64,000 bases of DNA, taken from the NCBI GenBank assembly GCA_963921195.1, contig OY992538.1:231253462-231317461 (forward strand), written 5' to 3'. This DNA comes from Pegoplata infirma. Taxonomy: Eukaryota; Arthropoda; Insecta; Diptera; Anthomyiidae. Positions 1-9,830 of the stretch are shown here, piece by piece (within the stretch, counting starts at the first letter, position 1; each line of letters opens with the position of its first letter). Under the pieces are notes generated by a model that had not been told where the DNA came from, ran no database searches, and saw nothing but the letters and a program-made list of their open reading frames with translations. Position numbers and translations under genes: made by a program.

Positions 1-1092
1 AATGCCTTTAAGCTGATAAAAAAAATTTAACAGTTATCTTAGGTATTTTTTAACACCAAAACCAACAACAAAAAAAAATAAAAAAAAATATTTTAATTTT
101 GTTAGTAACTAATAAAAAAATATATACAGCATATTTAAGATTGTTAAAAAAAACACCAAAAAAATATATATGTCAACGGTAGTTTTAGTTTTATATTATT
201 ATTGTATAGACCGGCAGACAGGCGGACTAAACCAGCAAACACCAAAAAAAAACAAATTGTAAACAGTCAAAAATTATTATTAAACATAAATAAAAAAACT
301 GGTTTTAAGTTATTTCACAACCTAAGCTGAGATAAAATGTTTTTTTTTCTACAAAAATATTTGTATGAAAATATTTAAACAAATAAAACCCCTTAATAAA
401 GTGTATCTAAGAATGCTAAACTGATAATGGAATTACTTCAAAAGGAAGCCATGACAATTTATTAATAACAAACAAACCACAATTTATGTATAACTAATTT
501 TTGTTATAGTAATTTTTGCATTAGTTCCTCTTCCTCTTCACTTTTGTGAAGTGTGGTTTCTAACAGAAAAGTATATAATTTCCGTGTTGATTTTACCCCA
601 TTTTTCTATATTTAAAAAATTATTATATTGTTAAACCATTTTGTTTGATCTAGTTTTAATTATTTTTTTTATTATTTTTTTCTCTATACTTTTTAATATT
701 GTTATTATTTTTTGCTTTATTGAGTATTTTTTTTTAGCTTTCATTCATATAATTTTCTATACCATGAAGCATAACCAAAACAATTATATAAATACATACA
801 TATGTACACTTAAAAAAAACAAAAAAAAAAAATAAAATAATTTAGAACTAATTCGGGAAATGCTGGCAAGAGTTAAGAAAAACGAAGAGAAAATCAAAAA
901 ATATTTAGAAAAATACTCACAAAAAAACTTAAAATAATCAGAAATAAAAAAAAAAAAAAAAACATGGACAAAATTTTACAAAATTCCACAATGCCCTTTT
1001 TAAAAGATAGTAAATTTTCTAACGTAAAAAAATTAACAATTTTGATTAGAATTATTTTATTTTGAGTAAAAAACTTTTCCAATATGGAAAAA
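1..1092. other. AT-rich unique sequence, no gene seen
   Basis: No recognisable gene, RNA or repeat. The stretch is dominated by A and T homopolymers and short TA runs. The longest open frame (641-835) is a run of F, I and Y codons with no family resemblance, as expected from T-rich DNA. It ends where the first mini-me-like element begins. Confidence 0.6.
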
Positions 1093-1650
1093 ACAAGTAA
1101 GAGTGTTAAATTCGGCCGTGCCGAATCTTTTGTACCCTCCAACACGTTTAAAATTAAAAAAAAAAAAAATCGCAGGGGCGTCTTTTCTTATTGCGGGGAG
1201 GGGGGGGTCGGCGGAATCTGTGGGGGACACCTTTACCACCGTTATATATGTTTACAAATTATTTTTTTATGATATTTACGCTTAAATAATACATTTTATC
1301 ATTATTTTTTAGAGTCCGACCGTATATTCGGTTTCGGTCTCGGTTTCGGCCGAATAATGGGGTTTCGGCCTCTATTCGGTATTCGGCAAAATTTTGTCCC
1401 AATATTAGCCGAAACCGAAACTTTTTGGTATTTTAAAAAATATGTGAAAAAGTCGCTGAATTTTTTGATTTCGTATTTCATTACACTTGTTTTAGTTCAA
1501 TTGAAGAAAATGTTACAAGTTTATGCAAAAAATGTAAAACTGTTTCAGTTCAAAAAATAATTTTCTCCTAATCTACAAACGAAATATACAATTTTTTTGC
1601 AAGTTTTTTAAAAAACATATTTTTTTATCAAAAATACAACAATTCCTATG

Positions 1651-2457
1651 CCCAGCAGAAATTTTGCTGAACGTTCAGCAGCTTTTGGAAGGGGAACTTG
1701 AGTAAAGGAGCGCATCCAATTGCGCTGAATTCATGCATGATTCCCTAAGGCGATGTCCCACTTTAGAGCGCTAGTTGGATACACAGAAACAGCGCTCTTT
1801 AGATACACTGAAATCACGTGTCTTTAGAGCGCTGATTTAAGCAGAATAAAGATGCTGTAAATTCATGTATCTTTTTAGCGCTGATTTAAGCAGATTAAAG
1901 ATGCAGTGAATTCATGTATCTTTGTAGAGCTGATTTAAGCAGAATAAAGATGCTGTAAATTCAAAGTTGAAATCAAATAACTAAAATTTAAAAAAATATA
2001 ACAAAAAAATTCATTCGTTTTACTTTACAAAACTTTATTTATGTGAAACAAAATGAAAAAAAAAAAAATCGGAAGTGAACATCAAAAAAATATCGGAAAT
2101 TTTCATTTTCACATTTTTATGGGATTTTTTTTGGGAACAGCGGTCAAAGATGCTATGATTGAAGCGCTCTTTGCAGCGCTGATTAATGCGCAATAATGAT
2201 GCAGTCAAATCATGTGTCTTTGTCTAAAACTCATGTTTTTTTATTCAAAAAGTGTTAAAAATATTAAAAAGGAAAGGAAGTGTGAAATTTTATCAAAAAA
2301 TAATTACACATTATAAGTTTTATATAAAAAATCTTAAAAAAAAATTGAAATTTTTTCCCCTTCCTTTTACTGCATCCCTAAGAGCGCTCTTTAGATGCGC
2401 TACGGTATGCTATAAACAGATGCTGTGTCGCCAAAATCTCGATTTATTTCTGCTGGG
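1651..2457. mobile_element. Internal module bounded by CCCAGCAGAAAT inverted repeat
   Basis: Within the hAT MITE, CCCAGCAGAAAT at the left is mirrored by ATTTATTTCTGCTGGG at the right, with TG on both outer flanks. This suggests an older element nested in the MITE, or captured by it. A diverged version with the same order of landmarks (GCAGAAATTTTG, GCGCTRATT, a TGAAATTTTAT block, AAAATCTCGA) is in the MITE at 57639-58836. CCC(A/G)GCA-type ends also occur near 44969 and 50809. The assignment to a separate element is inference. Confidence 0.45.
1829..1965. repeat. 49-bp tandem repeat, nearly three units
   Basis: Units start at 1829, 1878 and 1927 with GCGCTGATTTAAGCAG or a close variant, then TAAAGATG, TGTAAATTCATG or TGAATTCATG, and TATCTTT. 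The spacing is exactly 49 bp. A looser partner with GCGCTCTTT and GCGCTGATTAATGCG lies at about 2162-2222. The array is inside the nested module of the hAT MITE. Confidence 0.85.
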
Positions 2458-3120
2458 TGGTTTAAAATCAATTTATGCTGTATATTTATCTTTAACAACT
2501 TTTAAATAATTTTATTCATACCAGGCGGTATTTTTTTTTTTAAGTTTCGGCCTCGGTTCGGTTTCGGCCGAATATTACTTTTTCAGCCGAATATTCGGTT
2601 CGGTTTCGTTTCGGCCTCGAAAACTGGTTTCGGTCGGACTCTATTATTTTTAATTAATTTATATAACCACGCCCCCAAAGGGGGGGGGCGTCCTGAAAAA
2701 AAGGAATTTCCTATCCCCCTTGGTCCAAGCGCAGGTCTATGAACATAATATGGCATAAAAATGTTACATTTGTTGAGCAAAAATTAAAAAAAACTCGTAA
2801 AAATATTGTATTTTTCAGGGGTCATTTTAGTTCTTCAAGGGGGAACTCTTTCCCCCTGGTCTGATTTTACCCATCTTCGAACTTAACCTTACCAGTGACA
2901 TTAGAGATATTCTTGCCCAATTTCAGGGGTCTAGCTCTTTTGGTTTGGACTGCATCGTTATTTCTACAGACGGACGGACGGACGGACGGACATCGCTAGA
3001 ATGTCTTAGATTCTGTCATGGATCAAAATTATATATACTTTGTGGGGTCCCCGACTGATATTTCGATGTGTTACTAATGGAATGACAAAGTGAGTTACCC
3101 CCATACTGCGGTTGGAGGGT

Positions 3121-3299
3121 ATAAAAAATGCCAGGGACTTTTTTTGGCGGGACGGTAGGGGTGTGTGGAGGACCCCTTTTCCCCTTGCGGTAAGTATTTA
3201 CAAAATCCATTTTTATGCTTTTTACACTTATGAAATACAATTTTATCATTATTTAAATAAATTTTAAATATCCACGCCCCCAAAAGAGGCAGGAGGAAC
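3121..3299 (-). mobile_element. mini-me-like subfamily B fragment
   Basis: Begins in the shared ATAAAAAA of the previous copy's end. It has the GCCAGGGACTTTTTTTGGCG segment, a GGTGTGTGGAGGACCCC stretch, then the ATTTTATCATTATTTAAA and ATCCACGCCCCCAAAAG segments in subfamily B order. Both true ends are missing. It abuts an oppositely oriented B fragment. Confidence 0.6.
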
Positions 3300-3315
3300 C
3301 GTGTGTGCAAAACAC

Positions 3316-3965
3316 ACTGCAGTCCAAACCGAAAGATCTAGACTCTCGCAATTTGGTACTAATATGTCTTGTGTTCATAGGCTGGTAAAGTAAAGGGAAA
3401 GAAGTAGAGATGGGCGCGTGAGTGGATTTTGACTCACACTCACTCACGCTCACGCAAAAAATAATCGAATCACTCACTAATCACTCACGCAATTTTTTTT
3501 TTTACTCACGCTCACTCACATTCACGTGAGTAATAAAAAACTTACTCACGCGTGACTCACGCCAGATTCAATCACGCTCACGCGTGAGTCACGCAAAATC
3601 AACTCACGCAATAAAATTTTCTTACCAAAAAAAAAAAAAATCCAAAAAAAAATTTGGCAAATCAAAAAATCTAATCACGCAAACTCACGCAAAAATAAAT
3701 GACTCACTCACTAATCACTCACTCAGATTTTTTTTCAACTCACACTCACTCACAATCACGTGATTGAAATGAAAATCACTCACACTCACGCGTGATTCAC
3801 GTGAATCACGCAAATCACGTGACCAGCGCCCATCTCTAGAAAGAAGCTTTCCTTTGAAGAACTTAACCAACCTCTGCAAAACGTCAGCTTGGACCCAGAG
3901 GACTTAAAACTTTACCTGTTTCGTCCGCCCCTTTTGTGGCCGTGGATATAAAAAGTAGTAAAATG
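3316..3965 (+). mobile_element. mini-me-like subfamily B fragment, reversed
   Basis: GCAGTCCAAACCGAAAGATC is the reverse complement of the TCTAGCTCTTTTGGTTTGGA segment of copy 1. CCCTTTTGTGGCCGTGGATA at the right is the reverse of the CCACGCCC segment. So this fragment is inverted relative to 1093-3299. It is interrupted by the hAT MITE at 3405-3838, and both ends are lost. Confidence 0.6.
3405..3838. mobile_element. hAT-type MITE, TCACGC-repeat family, copy 1
   Basis: Terminal inverted repeat TAGAGATGGGCGCGTGAG versus CAGCGCCCATCTCTA, with a perfect 8-bp target duplication GAAAGAAG (3397-3404 and 3839-3846). Almost the whole 434 bp consists of CTCACGC, CACTCA and TCACGTGA motifs, separated by A-rich spacers such as AAATCAAAAAATCTAATC. 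There is no coding capacity. Nearly identical copies lie at 5562 and 43406, with a diverged one at 48890. Confidence 0.92.
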
Positions 3966-4027
3966 AAAAAAAGGGTTTATACATAAAAATTATAAAAAAA
4001 AAAATTATGAAAAAAATTTATTGAAAA
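3966..4027. other. Short A-rich spacer
   Basis: About 60 bp of A-rich sequence between two mini-me-like elements, with nothing recognisable. Confidence 0.5.
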
Positions 4028-4282
4028 ACAAGTAAAATAGTTAAATTCGGCCTTGCCGTATGTAGTGATACCCTCCACAATTTCTAAGAAAATATTGCAA
4101 AAACTTTATTTAAAAGGAAATTACTTTTAAAAAAAAAAAAAATTTAAAAAAAAATTTCCGCGAAAAAAATATTTGACAAAAAAAAAATCCGCGATTTTTT
4201 TCTTTTTTTGTTCAAAAATATGTTTGTACTTGTTTAAATACCAATTGGGTTTTTAATTATGTTCACATAAGTCAACCAGCAG

Positions 4283-5122
4283 TAGAGTATCCAAAACCGA
4301 AACCGAAAACCGGTGGACCGGTTTTTTTATTTTCAAAAACCCGGCCGGTTTCGGTTTTTATTCAAATTCGGTTATTCGAAAAACCGGTGTTTTTAGGTCG
4401 GTTTAACCGGTTTATTTTTTTTTTTTATAAATAACCAATAACATTGGTGTCACTTTGTAATTCTGTGGCAAAAAGGAAAAACTGCATAAGTGTTTTTTAG
4501 CAATTTTTTTCGAAAGCACTTTTAAATTAAATATTTTAATACAAAATCACTGTTAATTAACATTTTCAATAAAAAATATGCTGTAGATTATTTCTGCATG
4601 ATAGGGGTTAATATGTAAAGAGTAATCAAATAAAAATATCTAAACAATATTAACATAACTCGACTTATGCAGTTCTCCCTTTTTGCCACAGAATTTATAT
4701 AAAAAATTAGCAGCGATTTTGGTCAAAAATTTTGATCGATATTTTGCAAAACCAAAAACGAACGTGAATTTTCAATCAAAATCAAATTTTATTGAAAATA
4801 ATCAAAAACTCTTAACACAACCAGAACTCAAAAATTGCTTTTTATGTCTGAAACATTATTTTAGAATATAAAACCAAACGTTTTTTTTATATTTTAAGGT
4901 AAGTGAAGTTAATAATATAATTTTGTATCTTATTTTCTTCTATTTAATTAACAAATTTCGATTTTTTTATATAAAAATCTAAAATTATCAAAAAAACCGG
5001 AAAAAACCGGTTGACCGGTTTTTTATATAAAAACCGAAACCGAAACCGGTTTTTTAAAATTTTGATTTTTCGAATAAACCGAAAACCGGTTTTTGAAAAT
5101 CGGCGGTTTTTTGAATACTCTA
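4283..5122. mobile_element. hAT-type MITE, ACCGGTTTT-repeat family
   Basis: Terminal inverted repeat TAGAGTATCCAAAACCG versus CGGTTTTTTGAATACTCTA. A perfect 8-bp target duplication ACCAGCAG flanks it (4275-4282 and 5123-5130) and splits a sequence that is continuous in other subfamily A copies. Both ends are about 150-bp blocks of degenerate CCGAAACCGG / ACCGGTTTTT repeats in mirror orientation. The 840-bp element has no transposase frame. Confidence 0.92.
4459..4695. repeat. Internal 33-bp inverted repeat of the ACCGG MITE
   Basis: AATTCTGTGGCAAAAAGG at 4459 continues to ACTGCATAAGT at 4491. The reverse complement lies at 4663-4695 with two mismatches. The arms are separated by 171 bp. The mirror symmetry therefore extends from the MITE ends into its middle, so the whole element could fold back on itself. 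Confidence 0.8.
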
Positions 5123-5516
5123 ACCAGCAGCCGAATTAAAGCATTTTGTATTTTTAGGTTATGTTGAATGTACTAAAATTTTTGAGGTGTCCTTACATTT
5201 TCGTTCATAACTTTTGAACCGCTGAACCGATATCGCTCAAATGCAATACCAAACTTCTCGGGAGAACTTCAGAACTAACAGACACCCCTGTTTTGTATTT
5301 TGGACGTGATCACATTTTCCACAGACAGACAGACGGACGGACAGATGGACATCGCTAGAATGTCTTAAAATCGATCGGGCATCATGAATATATATACTTT
5401 ATGGGGTCCCAGACCGATATTTCGATGAGTTACAAACGGAATGACAAACTCATATATACCCTCTATCACTAAGTGGAGGGTATAAAAAAAATCTTTTGAT
5501 GAATGAACTAAAAAAA

Positions 5517-6440
5517 AAACAAGTGAGAGTGTTAAATTCGGCTATGCCGAATCACTTATACTAGAGATGGGCGCGTGAGTGGATTTTGACTCACACTCAC
5601 TCACCCTCAGGCAAAATGTAATCGAATCACTCACAATTTTTTTTTACTCACGCTCACGAACATTCACGTGAGTAATAAAAAAACTTGCTCACGCGTGACT
5701 AACGCCAGATTCAATCACGCTCACGCGTGTGTCACGCAAAATCTACTAACGCAACAAAATTCAAAAAAATCAAAAAAAAAAATTTTTACAAAAAATTAAA
5801 AAAAAATTGGGCAAATCAAAAAATCTAATCACGCAAACTCACGCAAAAAATAAATGACTCACTCACTAATCACTCACTCAGATTTTTTTTCAACTCACAC
5901 TCACTCACAATCACGTGATTGAAACGAAAATCACTCACACTCACGCGTGATTCACGTAAATCACGTGACCAGCGCCCATCTCTGATTTATACCCTCCGAA
6001 ATGTAAAAAAAACATAAAAAAGAATTTTAAGAGGCGTCTTTTTTTTGTGTAAGGGGGGGTGGGATTTGGTGGGAGACATTATGGGACACCTTGTTATCAA
6101 ATGGATTTATTATTATTCTTGCAATTATTTAATCCAATTAATCATTATTAAAATACTTTTTTTATATCCACGCCCACAAAAGGGGCAGGTAAAATATATT
6201 TTTTTTTTATCCGCTGGGTACACATGCAGGGTTTTAAGCTTCCTCTGACATAAAAATTTTCCATTTGCTTAAAAAAAGTACAAAAAACCCTGCAAAAAAA
6301 TACAGTTTTTAGAGGTTGGTTTAGTTGTCCAAGGGGGGACTTTTTTCCCCTTGGTCCGATTTTGCCCATTTCCGAACTTAACCTGCCTAGAAATATAAGA
6401 CATATTCGTGCGAAATTTCGAAAGTCTAGCTCTTTTTTTT
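5517..6440 (-). mobile_element. mini-me-like subfamily B, copy with lost end
   Basis: ACAAGTGAGAGTGTTAAATT and the hairpin ATTCGGCTATGCCGAAT open the element. It is broken at 5562-5984 by a TCACGC hAT MITE and resumes at TTTATACCCTCCGAAATG. It continues through GAGGCGTC, a G-run, ATCCACGCCCACAAAAGG and TCCCCTTGGTCCGATTTTGC, and stops at GTCTAGCTCTTTTTT. The GTCY microsatellite and core are missing, so it is truncated. Confidence 0.75.
5562..5984. mobile_element. hAT-type MITE, TCACGC-repeat family, copy 2
   Basis: Same ends (TAGAGATGGGCGCGTGAG ... CAGCGCCCATCTCTG) and interior as copy 1. The flanking 8-mers ACTTATAC (5554-5561) and ATTTATAC (5985-5992) differ at one base, and the last base of the element has changed, which suggests an older insertion. 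It splits the start of a subfamily B element. Confidence 0.88.
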
Positions 6441-7088
6441 AACTTTAGTTAACTCGATTCTATTAGTTGTAGAATTGTTTCAACTGTCATTTTCTAAAAA
6501 TTTTACCCACAACATTTTTTGAGTGTATCTATAAATTTCTTCTTTACAACATTATTTTCAATAAACTCCCCATGACTGGAATTGTATTTAAATTTCTATG
6601 AACGTTTGTTAAAATAATTTTAATAATATTATACATACCTACATGTGGATTTATTTCCGTTTTTTTTTTAATTTTTTTCTGCGTTTCTTTTTATTGCCTG
6701 TTTTTTGAACATAATAGCAGTAGTAAGTACCTAATATTCTTTAAGGCAGGTTAGTTATTATTTTTCATATTTTATATGCTTACAATTATTATACAAAATT
6801 TCTACATTTTTATATTTTTATGTAAATTTTTGTTTATTATACATTTATTTTACGGATTTCCTGCAGATTCTAGTTAGTGAAATTCTAGCACAAATTGTTT
6901 GAAAAACTTATTAAAATTTTGTTTGGTTCTTTATGGGTTTGTTAACTGATTAGTTAGTTAGATTTAAGTTAGTTTCCGTTGGTTAATTTTATAGATTATG
7001 TTTTTTTTATAATATTTTAATCATTTCCTTTTTTTTACATAAAATAAAAATTTAATTACATATTTTTTTTTGCTTCTTTTCTTTGCAG
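6441..7088. other. AT-rich unique sequence, possible intron
   Basis: T-rich sequence without repeats shared elsewhere in the window. The last 40 bases form a strong pyrimidine tract ending TTCTTTGCAG, the splice acceptor of the candidate exon at 7089. No reading frame of note. Confidence 0.4.
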
Positions 7089-7135
7089 TTGTTGAACTTT
7101 ATCGAGAGAATTTGTTGAATATTTTGGGAAAAAAA
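7089..7135 (+). CDS. Candidate 47-nt coding micro-exon, unrecognised
   Basis: A long T-rich tract ending CTTTGCAG (to 7088) and a consensus donor GTAAGT (from 7136) bracket 47 bases. Only one phase is open: two bases complete a codon, then 15 codons give VELYRENLLNILGKK, ending at a codon boundary. The peptide has normal amino-acid balance, unlike the K/F/N-rich peptides of this AT-rich DNA, and it lies outside any repeat I could find. I do not recognise the protein. The next compatible candidate exon is at 11551. Splice-like signals arise by chance in 64 kb of T-rich sequence, so this is suggestive only. Confidence 0.33.
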
Positions 7136-7559
7136 GTAAGTTTAAATCAAATATTTTGATATGAGAAAAATTTTAAATCAAATATTTTAATATGAGAAAA
7201 ATTTTATTTACAAGACCTAAAAATTATGTGGTTCAAATTTGAGGCCAATCGAATAAAATTAACCCGTAACCCCCGGCGATCAAAATTTTAGATTTTTGAG
7301 AATTTAAAAAAAATATATGCCTTGCAATACATCATATACACTAATTTTGATGAGCTGAACACGAATATCCAAAAAAAAAAATTTAACAAATCAAAAAAAA
7401 AATTACATTGGAACTTGAAGAAAAAAAATGTATTACAGTAGATAATTTCAATAAATTTTGGACATGGGGCCCGTATTCCTTAATCAAGTGGTCTGCCATA
7501 CGTTAGATGCCTGGGGAAGTTTTAATAACTTGACTGATTTTACCTAATTAGATTAACTT
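7136..7559. other. AT-rich unique sequence
   Basis: After the candidate donor comes an imperfect tandem TTTAAATCAAATATTTTGATATGAGAAAAA-type duplication, near 7140-7203, in which about 35 bp is repeated twice. Then come A-rich and mixed sequence with no gene. A GATGGGCAAAATCGGACCA segment starts the repeat region that follows. Confidence 0.5.
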
Positions 7560-9260
7560 ATTATTGCAAGATGGGCAAAATCGGACCAGTTAGTTTGTTT
7601 GTTTGTTTGTGTCGCTTTCAGAAGAAAACTACTGAACCAGATTGAAATGAAATTTGGCATGTAGATAAAGAATTTTCTGGAATGAAAAATGGGCCAAGAG
7701 GCATCTTGATTGGATGCCCCGCCTCCTTTTACGCCCACTTTTTGTGAATTTCAGATTTTTCAATATATTTGGTTATTTGTTACTATATTTGGATTTTTGT
7801 TACAGATTAGCATGAAATTTGGCATACTAAGAGGGTGTTTTTTGCAAGGAAATATAGGCCATCCAATCTTGATTGAAACCCACGCCTCCTTTTACGCCCA
7901 CTTTTTGTAAATATAATTTCCTCTCAAAGGGGTGTGGCATCCTTTGGTTTTTCTTTCTATCTGCTCCACAATCATGGATAAACAGATAGTACTAACCGAG
8001 GCGGGAGCTATAGGCCAAAAGAGAGACCAATCGGCCAAGTGGGCGTAAAATGCCACGCCCCTTTGTATTATATTGAACGTTATTTCTGCCTTTTCATCAA
8101 TTACGCTTAAACGGCTGAACCGATTTTATAGAACTTTTCACCATATATAATACTAATCCAAGCGGTTAATATAGTTTATAATAGGACGGCGATCAGACAA
8201 AGGGGTGGAAATGCCACGCCCATTTGTATTACATTGAAAGTTATTTCTACCTGTTCCGTAATTACGCTTAAACGTCATAACCGGTTTTAATGAAAATTTC
8301 ACCACACATAGTACTAACCCAGGCGAGCACTATAGGTTATAATAGTAGGGCGCTCCGACGGATGGGCGTATAAGTCCACTCCCCTTTGTATTACATTGAA
8401 AGTTATTTCTGCATATTCCGTAATCACTCTTAAACGTCTAAACCGATTTTATTGAAATTTTTAACATTTTAACCGAAGCGGGAACAATATGCCATATCAG
8501 CACGTGATTGAGCAAAGGCGTTGTATTAATTTAAATTTTTTTGCCTGCTATAACAATAGGACATAAAATAAGCGATCAGACAAAGAGTCATAAAATGACA
8601 CCCATATTAAACTTATTGCACGTTCTTTCCACCTTTTTCAAAATCACGCTTATTCGGCTAAACTGATTTTGATGAAACTTACCGCGGCGGGAACTATAGG
8701 CCGTAAATGAGTGAGATTTGACAAAGGGGAGTAAAATCCCACGCTCTTTTGTATTACATCAAAAATTATTTCTGCCTGTTCCATTATCATACTTAAACGC
8801 TTTAACCGATTTTAATGGAATTTTCATCACAAATAGTATCTCTAAGCGGGAACTATAAACCATAATAGATCTCGAGGCGTAAGTTGCCACGTCCCTTTGC
8901 ACCACACTGAAAGTTTTTTCTGTCTGTTCCGTAATTACGCTTAAGCACCTAAACTGATTTTAACAAACATTTCACTACATATAGTACTAACCGAGGCGGT
9001 AACAGTATGCCATATTAGCGCGTGATTGGGCGTTGTAAATGCTGCGCCCCCTATTTGAAAATTATTTTTGCCAGTTCCGCAATCACGCAAAAATGGCTGA
9101 GCCGATTTTTACTAACTGACTAACCGATGCGGGATCATATCAGCGTGCGATCGAACAAATATTGAACATTATTTCTGCCTATTCGGTAATCACGCTTAAA
9201 CGTCGAGTACTAACCGAGGCGGGAACAATGGGCCATATCAGCGCGATATATGGCTAACAG
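7560..9260. repeat. Degenerate tandem array, ~160-165 bp unit, about ten units
   Basis: The recurring order is: CCACGCCC(C/A)TTTGTATTA, TTGAA(A/C)GTTATTTCTGCC, TTCCGTAATTACGCTTAAAC, CTGAACCGATTTTA with a GAAA(T)TT word, ACTAACCGAGGCGGGAAC and a variable CCATAT / GCGCGTGATTG link. CCACGCCC-type words start near 8051, 8212, 8374, 8597, 8737, 8885 and 9040. The two left-most units, with ATGAAATTTGGCAT at 7647 and 7812, are more diverged but keep a 165-bp period and CCTCCTTTTACGCCCACTTT. No reading frame spans it. Source unknown; it may be an old satellite or the repeated interior of a mobile element. Confidence 0.82.
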
Positions 9261-9700
9261 AGGATGGAACCATAGTGCATTACAAACTATCATTCATTAT
9301 ATTATATTTTTTTCAACCCTGGCAACGCCAATTGCAAAACAGCTTTAAGTAAAAAAAAGCAAAAAAAAATTTACTTTGTTTGAAACTTTCCAATTTTTAA
9401 ATCAAAAAAGAAAAACAAAGCGATTGTACATAAAAACACTTTTTCAGTAATGTCCTACAGGTCTAATGTTTTTGTGCGTTGATATCGACCCTAAAGGCAA
9501 CTTTTTTTAACCCGAAGTAAAAAAAAACTACATTTGCTCCATTCTAATTATCGTGTTAAAAAATATATTAGAAGTTTTTTTTTTTTTTTAGTGTAGAAAA
9601 AAAATTTTTTTTTTTGATTATTTTTTTTAGTTATAGTTTTTTGTTTGATTTCTCTGATTTTGATTTTTTTTTCTTAAAAAAAAATCAATATTTGACAATT
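9261..9700. other. AT-rich sequence
   Basis: Mixed sequence then A/T homopolymers. TTTTTTTTAGTGTAGAAAA near 9582-9600 resembles the end of the MITE at 21791 but has no partner end nearby. No gene. Confidence 0.45.
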
Positions 9701-9714
9701 TTTGCTCAGATTTT

Positions 9715-9830
9715 TAGAAATTTTTGCTATAGAAAAAAATTTAGATTCCAAGATTTTTTTCCAATCGTAAAAGTGAGATTCTGAATATTATTTTCTATAA
9801 AAAAAGTCTCAGCAATATGGGGCATTTATT
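9715..9830. repeat. Left copy of ~120-bp direct repeat flanking a mini-me-like element
   Basis: Contains TTTAGAAATTTTTGCT, TTTTTCCAATCGTAAAAGTG, AGATTCTGAATAT and GTCTCAGCAATATGGGG. The same words in the same order recur at 10478-10600, on the other side of the mini-me-like copy at 9831-10446. Both belong to the palindromic CTGAGACTTTTTCTATAGAAA repeat type. Confidence 0.85.

Larger units (their letters stand above)
1310..2643. mobile_element. hAT-type MITE, CGGCCGAA-repeat family, copy 1
   Basis: Ends are TAGAGTCCGACCG and CGGTCGGACTCTA, a clear terminal inverted repeat. A perfect 8-bp target duplication TTATTTTT flanks it (1302-1309 and 2644-2651), the hAT hallmark. Both end regions are runs of a degenerate TTCGGTTTCGGCC repeat in opposite orientation. 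No transposase frame is present, so it is non-autonomous. The interior holds a 49-bp tandem repeat and a module that recurs in the MITE at 57639. It sits inside a mini-me-like element. Confidence 0.88.
1093..3127 (-). mobile_element. mini-me/Helentron-like element, subfamily B, copy 1
   Basis: Starts ACAAGTAAGAGTGTTAAATT followed by the hairpin ATTCGGCCGTGCCGAAT, and ends CTGCGGTTGGAGGGTATAAA. Inside are GCAGGGGCG with a G-run, a CCACGCCCCCAAAGG segment, a (GGAC)n microsatellite near 2971-2990 and the core ATTTCGATGTGTTAC near the end. The hairpin close to ACTTGTT plus the microsatellite match the dipteran mini-me/DINE-1 type of non-autonomous Helentron. No replicase is encoded. A hAT MITE interrupts it at 1310-2643; without that the copy is about 700 bp. 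Confidence 0.8.
4028..5487 (-). mobile_element. mini-me-like element, subfamily A, copy 1
   Basis: Starts ACAAGTAAAATAGTTAAATT with the hairpin arm ATTCGGCCTTGCCG, then GTGATACCCTCCACAATTTC. It ends with a (GGAC)n microsatellite, the core GATGAGTTACAAACGGAATG, and the hairpin CCCTCTATCACTAAGTGGAGGG followed by TATAAAA. Without the hAT insertion (4283-5122) and its duplicated target it is about 610 bp, the same as the subfamily A copies at 9831, 39545 and 42057. It is non-coding. Confidence 0.85.

Noticed and set aside
3405..3838. CTCACGC repeats as a CRISPR, satellite or telomere array
   Set aside because: Clear terminal inverted repeat and 8-bp target duplication show it is a hAT MITE; the repeats are irregular and in both orientations.
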